Below, piece by piece: positions 14,928 through 19,060 of a stretch of DNA of 19,060 nt. This stretch comes from an uncultured Acetatifactor sp. Its GTDB lineage: Bacteria > Bacillota > Clostridia > Lachnospirales > Lachnospiraceae. The number at the start of each line of letters is the position of its first letter. Position 1 is the stretch's first letter. Location: NCBI GenBank assembly GCA_910588225.1, contig CAJUQT010000063.1, positions 1 through 19,060 on the forward strand, written 5' to 3'. The notes under the pieces were generated by a model. It did not search any database. It was not told where the DNA came from and saw only the letters and a program-made list of their open reading frames with translations. The position numbers and the translations under genes are program-made.

Positions 14928-17469
14928 AAAAAAGCAATCCTTAAGACTGGGACATCTTGCGGATCTTCTGCTTCTATTTATCAACAGTATCGGCATTGCG
15001 GGAGCTCTGCTGCAAGTGCTGCAGATTCCATGGGCAGCTCCTGCCGGCGAGAGTGCAGCGGAAGGAGCGGGGGAACTTTCCGCCGGCAGTATTGCTTCAG
15101 GTGAGAATATACTGACAGCGATTGGGCTTGAACGCTCCCTGTTCTGGATCGGTCTGTTTCTTATCTGTATGTCAGTGTTGCTGCTTCCAATGGGCAGAAA
15201 TAGAAAATGTGTGTTTTTGCGTATGTTGATATGCGTGATAGCGTATCTTCTGGCAGTGGTGATTTTCCGGGAAAAGCTTTTGACTGGATGGTCTCTTATG
15301 ATGCGGAATACGGTGAGGCATCTCAATGAAAGATATCTGTTTCATATTACTTTGCCGGATGACGGAGCGGTACTGGAAAGCCTTCGGCACAGCGTTGAGG
15401 TTGGAACAGGGCTGATGACGGGGAGTGTATTGTTTTCCTTTTTTCCGCTGGAACTTGCGGTGGGCTTTTTCTGGAACCGTGGCAGAGGCATCTGTCTGTT
15501 TTTGGGGAATCTGCTGTGGCTTTCACTTGCTTTTGTCTGTGATGTATTTCCGGATTATTTTTTCCTTATCTTCTGTGTGCTGGGTATGGTGGGCGCACTG
15601 GTGCAGAAGGAATTTGCGGATACACCCGGGACAGGTGTGTGGGCGGCTGCCTGTGTGGCAGTTCTGACGGGGCTGTGTATGGGAATTGTGTACCGATTTC
15701 TTCTGCCGGAGATGGATGAGCGGTATGAGGCGCTGCAGGAGAACAGAATAGCATTCTATAAAATGGTAAACGAGCAGTGGATTCCCACGCTGCAGAATGC
15801 TCTGCCCGGGTCAGGGTATAGATTCGGGGGCGGACCGGATGTGACAGGGGAATTGTATCGACGGAATTTGTTCAGCTACACGGGAGCGGGAGTGTACAGC
15901 GTAACAGTGGACAGTAAGCCTCCGGGAGTGCTGTATCTGAAAGGGTTTACAGGCGGAACTTACGGAGAGGAAGAATGGGAGGCCTGGCCGGATGAGCATC
16001 TGGAAGCCTATTATGGGGAACATGGCCTGGAACTGCCCTCTGATTACGCTGTCTGGCCTAATATCACCTATGTGGCCGTGGGGGAAATCCAACAGAATGC
16101 CGCAGACGGATATATGGCCATACGGGAGCTGGGAGGCAGAGGAAGCTACAGCCTCTATCCCTACGGTGCTTTGCTCACGGAAGATTTTCAGGTTCGGGGG
16201 GATGGCAGTGCGGCCCGCAGGGGAAAAGAATATGGATTCCAATATCGTTTTCCGGAAGGATTCAGCGGCTGGAATGTGCTGCCGGAAGAGTGGGCCCAAC
16301 TGGAAGAGGAGTACCGGCAGTATGTGTACGATAATTTCCTGGAGTATCCCGGAGAGAGGCTGCCGCTGCTCACAAAACGACTGGAACAGGATGGGATTCG
16401 GGGGGACGGTATCTATTCCTCCCTTCTGGAGGTTATGCGCTTTCTGTCAGGACAGGCTTCCTATAATCTGGATGCGGGGGAGAATCCCCCGGATACGGAT
16501 TTCGTGGAATATTTTCTCTTTCACAGTCATGAAGGATATTGTGTGCATTTTGCAACTGCGGGTGTGCTTGCCCTGCGATATCTGGGAATTCCCGCGCGCT
16601 ATGTGACGGGGTATGTGGTATCACCTTCTGATTTCTCGTCAGATGACGGGAATACATACACTGCCGTGATTACGGGAAAGCAGGCACATGCGTGGGCGGA
16701 AATCTATCTGGACGGTATGGGATGGGTCCCTGTGGAGATGACGCCGGGGGCGGTGGCTTTTGCACAGGACAATCGATTGGAGCAGGCGGGGTATGTGGGG
16801 CAGTTTACGGGAGAACAGCTTTGGATGGAGGAAAGTGATTTTCTGCCTGAGGAACCGGAACAGGAGGATTCCGCATGGCAGGACGCTTCCAAAGAGCCGG
16901 AAAACCATACGCCGGAAGGAATGGAAGTATCGTCTGCAGAATCGGAAGAAGAGATTGCGCAGCCTTTGTCGGGGGAGAAGGAGGAGTCAGCTATTGAAGG
17001 ACAGGAGGCGGTGTCTCAGGAAGTGGCAGGTCTCAGGAATGGACAAAGGGGAGTTACGACAACGGTCCGGAGAATTGTATTTCTGATTCTGGCCGCTGTG
17101 TGTGGGCTTCCGGCAGCGGTATGGATGAGACGGCGGAAGAGACAGCGCTGGCACAGGCGTCTGGAAGCGGCGGGAACCCGGGAAGAAATATTTCTCTTAT
17201 ATCGAGAGCTGCGCAGGGTATTCCGTGCGGCAGGCTGTCCGGGAAGGCTGGCCGCGGACGGCAGAGGATTCCGGCAGTTCCTTCATCAGAACTGTCCCCG
17301 AGTGACAGGGGAGGAGTATGAAGCCTTCTGCGGTATTCTGGAGAAAAATTCTTTCGGAAATCAGGAACCTTCAGGGGAAGAGCTTCAGGAAATGCGCTTT
17401 CTGTATGAGAAAATGCGGGGAGCGGTATATGGTAAAATGCCCTTTTATAAAAAGTTTTTACTGGGATAG
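14917..17469 (+). CDS. Transglutaminase-like membrane protein (TgpA/DUF3488 type)
   Basis: An 850-residue protein. About six or seven hydrophobic helices lie at 14-38, 74-91, 101-117, 165-185, 191-208, 213-230 and 242-263. An external region follows (about 265-520), then a transglutaminase/protease core: Cys542 in E-G-Y-C-V-H-F-A, R-Y-L-G-I-P-A-R-Y-V-T-G-Y, and His591 in Q-A-H-A-W-A-E-I-Y. The third triad position is Glu607 in V-P-V-E-M-T-P-G, where many relatives have Asp. An acidic linker (about 635-705), one membrane helix (718-736) and a basic C-terminal domain resembling DUF4129 (about 740-850) end the protein. I prefer the ATG at 14917 (GGAG at 14901-14904); in-frame GTG 14911 and TTG 14899 are alternatives. 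The architecture suggests a surface-facing thiol hydrolase or crosslinker; the substrate is unknown. Confidence 0.92.
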   Translation: MKSEKKQSLRLGHLADLLLLFINSIGIAGALLQVLQIPWAAPAGESAAEGAGELSAGSIASGENILTAIGLERSLFWIGLFLICMSVLLLPMGRNRKCVFLRMLICVIAYLLAVVIFREKLLTGWSLMMRNTVRHLNERYLFHITLPDDGAVLESLRHSVEVGTGLMTGSVLFSFFPLELAVGFFWNRGRGICLFLGNLLWLSLAFVCDVFPDYFFLIFCVLGMVGALVQKEFADTPGTGVWAAACVAVLTGLCMGIVYRFLLPEMDERYEALQENRIAFYKMVNEQWIPTLQNALPGSGYRFGGGPDVTGELYRRNLFSYTGAGVYSVTVDSKPPGVLYLKGFTGGTYGEEEWEAWPDEHLEAYYGEHGLELPSDYAVWPNITYVAVGEIQQNAADGYMAIRELGGRGSYSLYPYGALLTEDFQVRGDGSAARRGKEYGFQYRFPEGFSGWNVLPEEWAQLEEEYRQYVYDNFLEYPGERLPLLTKRLEQDGIRGDGIYSSLLEVMRFLSGQASYNLDAGENPPDTDFVEYFLFHSHEGYCVHFATAGVLALRYLGIPARYVTGYVVSPSDFSSDDGNTYTAVITGKQAHAWAEIYLDGMGWVPVEMTPGAVAFAQDNRLEQAGYVGQFTGEQLWMEESDFLPEEPEQEDSAWQDASKEPENHTPEGMEVSSAESEEEIAQPLSGEKEESAIEGQEAVSQEVAGLRNGQRGVTTTVRRIVFLILAAVCGLPAAVWMRRRKRQRWHRRLEAAGTREEIFLLYRELRRVFRAAGCPGRLAADGRGFRQFLHQNCPRVTGEEYEAFCGILEKNSFGNQEPSGEELQEMRFLYEKMRGAVYGKMPFYKKFLLG

Positions 17470-17616
17470 CGGAAATGGAGTTTTGACAGCTGCCATAGCA
17501 GGGCTTTTTGAGAGGGAAGAACAGTGTCATAGCAGAAGAAGCTATATTGAAGATAGACCGGCGGAATGAAGAACTGTCGGAATGGAGCTGGAGAGAGAAG
17601 GAAAAAGGGACGAAAA

Positions 17617-19060
17617 ATGCTGGTTGTGGATGTGAACAGGGAAAACTTTGAATATGATGTACATGCGATTGTACAGGCCTTTTATCCGGAAGAACAGGTA
17701 AAAGTTCTGACACCGGAAACGGGGGAGGAAAAAAGGGCGTTTCTGCAGGAAAAGACTCGTTTCCGCATTCTGGAGGAAGGAGACAGCGTGCTGTGTACGC
17801 TGGACGGCAGAGAATATTGCTGGAACACAGAGGGAGAGAAGGACGGTTTTAAACGCTTCCTGTATCAGACCCTGAGTCAGATGACGGGCAGAACCCTTCC
17901 CTGGGGGAACCTCACGGGAATCCGGCCCACAAAAATTGCATACGGGATGTTGGAGCAGGGGAAAAGCGAAAGGGCGATTGTGGACTTTTACAGACAGAAA
18001 TACTTTGTCAGTGAAGAAAAAGCAAGACTTTCCGTGGATATTGCCAGGCGGGAAAGGAGGCTTCTGGCTGGAATCTGCCCAGGGGAAAAGCAGACGGAGG
18101 CTTCCGGTCCGGAATGTAATGGTCCCGTGGAAGGGTACAGCCTCTATATCGGAATTCCTTTCTGTCCTTCTACCTGCCTGTATTGTTCTTTTACCTCCTT
18201 TCCCGTGAGCGGATACCGGAAGAAGGTGGACTGCTATATTGACTGTCTGATTCGGGAGATGGAGTATACGGCCGAAGCGTACCAGGATAGAATACTGGAC
18301 TGTGTTTATATTGGCGGCGGTACGCCTACCACGCTGGAGGCAGAGCAGCTGGAGCGCCTTTTGACTGCTCTGAAGCGATTATTCGACTTTTCCTCTGTGA
18401 AGGAATTTACAGTGGAAGCCGGCCGGGCGGATTCCATTACGGAGGAAAAACTCAGAACCCTTTACCGGCATGGTGTGGACAGAATATCGGTAAATCCTCA
18501 GACCATGAAGCAGGAGACACTGGACCTGATAGGAAGAAAGGCTTCCGTAGCCCAGGTGGAAGAGGCTTACATGCTGGCCCGCCGGATTGGCTTTGACAAT
18601 ATCAATATGGATCTGATTCTGGGACTTCCGGGAGAAAATGCGGAAGATGTGAGACGTACCGTTGACAGAGTCGTGGAGCTGGCACCGGACAGCCTTACGG
18701 TGCATTCCCTTGCAGTCAAGCGAGCTTCCCGGCTGAGCCAGTGGATTCAGGAGAATGGCGTGTCAATGCTGCGTAATACGGATGAGACTATGGAAATTGC
18801 GGCCCGGGGAGCAGAAAGGCTGGGACTGGTTCCCTATTATCTGTACCGGCAGAAGAATATGTCAGGGAATTTCGAGAATGTGGGCTATGCCAGGGAGGGG
18901 AAGCTGGGACTTTATAATATTCTGATTATGGAGGAAAAACAGACCATAGTCGCCTGCGGCGCCGGGAGCGTATCGAAAAGGGTGTACCCGGACGGACGGA
19001 TCGAAAGATGCGAAAATGTCAAGGATGTAGCGTCTTTCATAGAAAGAATCGACGAGATGA
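17617..19060 (+). CDS. hemZ: HemZ-type radical SAM coproporphyrinogen dehydrogenase (3' partial)
   Basis: The open frame from the ATG at 17617 runs to the window edge without a stop (481 codons seen); the family is about 480-500 residues, so it is nearly complete. The N-terminal domain contains L-P-W-G-N-L-T-G-I-R-P-T-K (94-106), characteristic of HemZ. The radical SAM cluster motif is C-P-S-T-C-L-Y-C with Cys183, Cys187 and Cys190, followed by V-Y-I-G-G-G-T-P-T. Family members are annotated as oxygen-independent coproporphyrinogen III dehydrogenases; activity of HemZ in heme synthesis is less well established than for HemN. AAGGGA lies just before the start. The 147-base gap after the transglutaminase gene holds no convincing promoter or terminator (a TTGACA at 17483-17488 lacks a good -10). 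Confidence 0.93.
   Translation, partial: MLVVDVNRENFEYDVHAIVQAFYPEEQVKVLTPETGEEKRAFLQEKTRFRILEEGDSVLCTLDGREYCWNTEGEKDGFKRFLYQTLSQMTGRTLPWGNLTGIRPTKIAYGMLEQGKSERAIVDFYRQKYFVSEEKARLSVDIARRERRLLAGICPGEKQTEASGPECNGPVEGYSLYIGIPFCPSTCLYCSFTSFPVSGYRKKVDCYIDCLIREMEYTAEAYQDRILDCVYIGGGTPTTLEAEQLERLLTALKRLFDFSSVKEFTVEAGRADSITEEKLRTLYRHGVDRISVNPQTMKQETLDLIGRKASVAQVEEAYMLARRIGFDNINMDLILGLPGENAEDVRRTVDRVVELAPDSLTVHSLAVKRASRLSQWIQENGVSMLRNTDETMEIAARGAERLGLVPYYLYRQKNMSGNFENVGYAREGKLGLYNILIMEEKQTIVACGAGSVSKRVYPDGRIERCENVKDVASFIERIDEM

Noticed and set aside
17483..17511. Promoter for hemZ (perfect TTGACA)
   Set aside because: The matching -10 region is a T-run without TATAAT similarity.
1..19060. tRNA, rRNA, transposase, phage or toxin-antitoxin genes
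   Set aside because: I looked for cloverleaf-like patterns, transposase or integrase motifs and small paired genes, and saw none that I could support.

Overview
The window looks like chromosome of a Lachnospiraceae-type gut clostridium. The evidence is the purine-salvage/stringent-response block apt-relA, then a metallo-hydrolase and hemZ, Gram-positive ribosome binding sites, AGGAGG-like spacing, and moderate GC. Family-level placement is inference from gene content; I cannot name a genus. All convincing genes lie on the + strand.

Layout. (1) Positions 1-434 hold no gene: a stem-loop at the left edge, a 42/43-bp direct repeat array, then a promoter overlapped by a palindrome. (2) 435-2770 is a two-gene unit: a PadR-type repressor translationally coupled to an unusual flavodoxin-fold oxidoreductase that carries an SCP2-like segment and a C-terminal membrane domain. 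(3) 2893-6472 is a heterodimeric ABC exporter pair (one degenerate and one canonical ATP site). Its promoter lies inside a 9-bp inverted repeat. (4) 6473-7084 is a non-coding stretch with seven exact-length 25-bp tandem units, each able to fold into a hairpin and showing compensatory base changes. It is followed by a promoter for a small SEC-C protein (7085-7588) that ends in a strong terminator. (5) 7695-11795 runs DUF308-type membrane protein, two-CBS protein, apt, relA, with short or overlapping junctions. The CBS protein resembles the c-di-AMP sensors DarB/CbpB, whose known partner is Rel, so c-di-AMP and (p)ppGpp signalling may be linked here. (6) 11796-12183 is a gene-free stretch that opens with long imperfect hairpins. 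(7) 12184-12846 is a glyoxalase-II-like hydrolase. (8) 12973-17469 is a tightly coupled MoxR ATPase / DUF58 / membrane transglutaminase cassette. (9) 17617 to the right edge is hemZ, cut by the window.

Most genes are conserved housekeeping or common accessory families. The least explained signals are non-coding: the hairpin array at 6666-6840, the repeats at 69-238, the structured element after relA, and the two palindrome-embedded promoters. Among proteins, the three-part oxidoreductase fusion and the CBS/relA linkage deserve the closest look.
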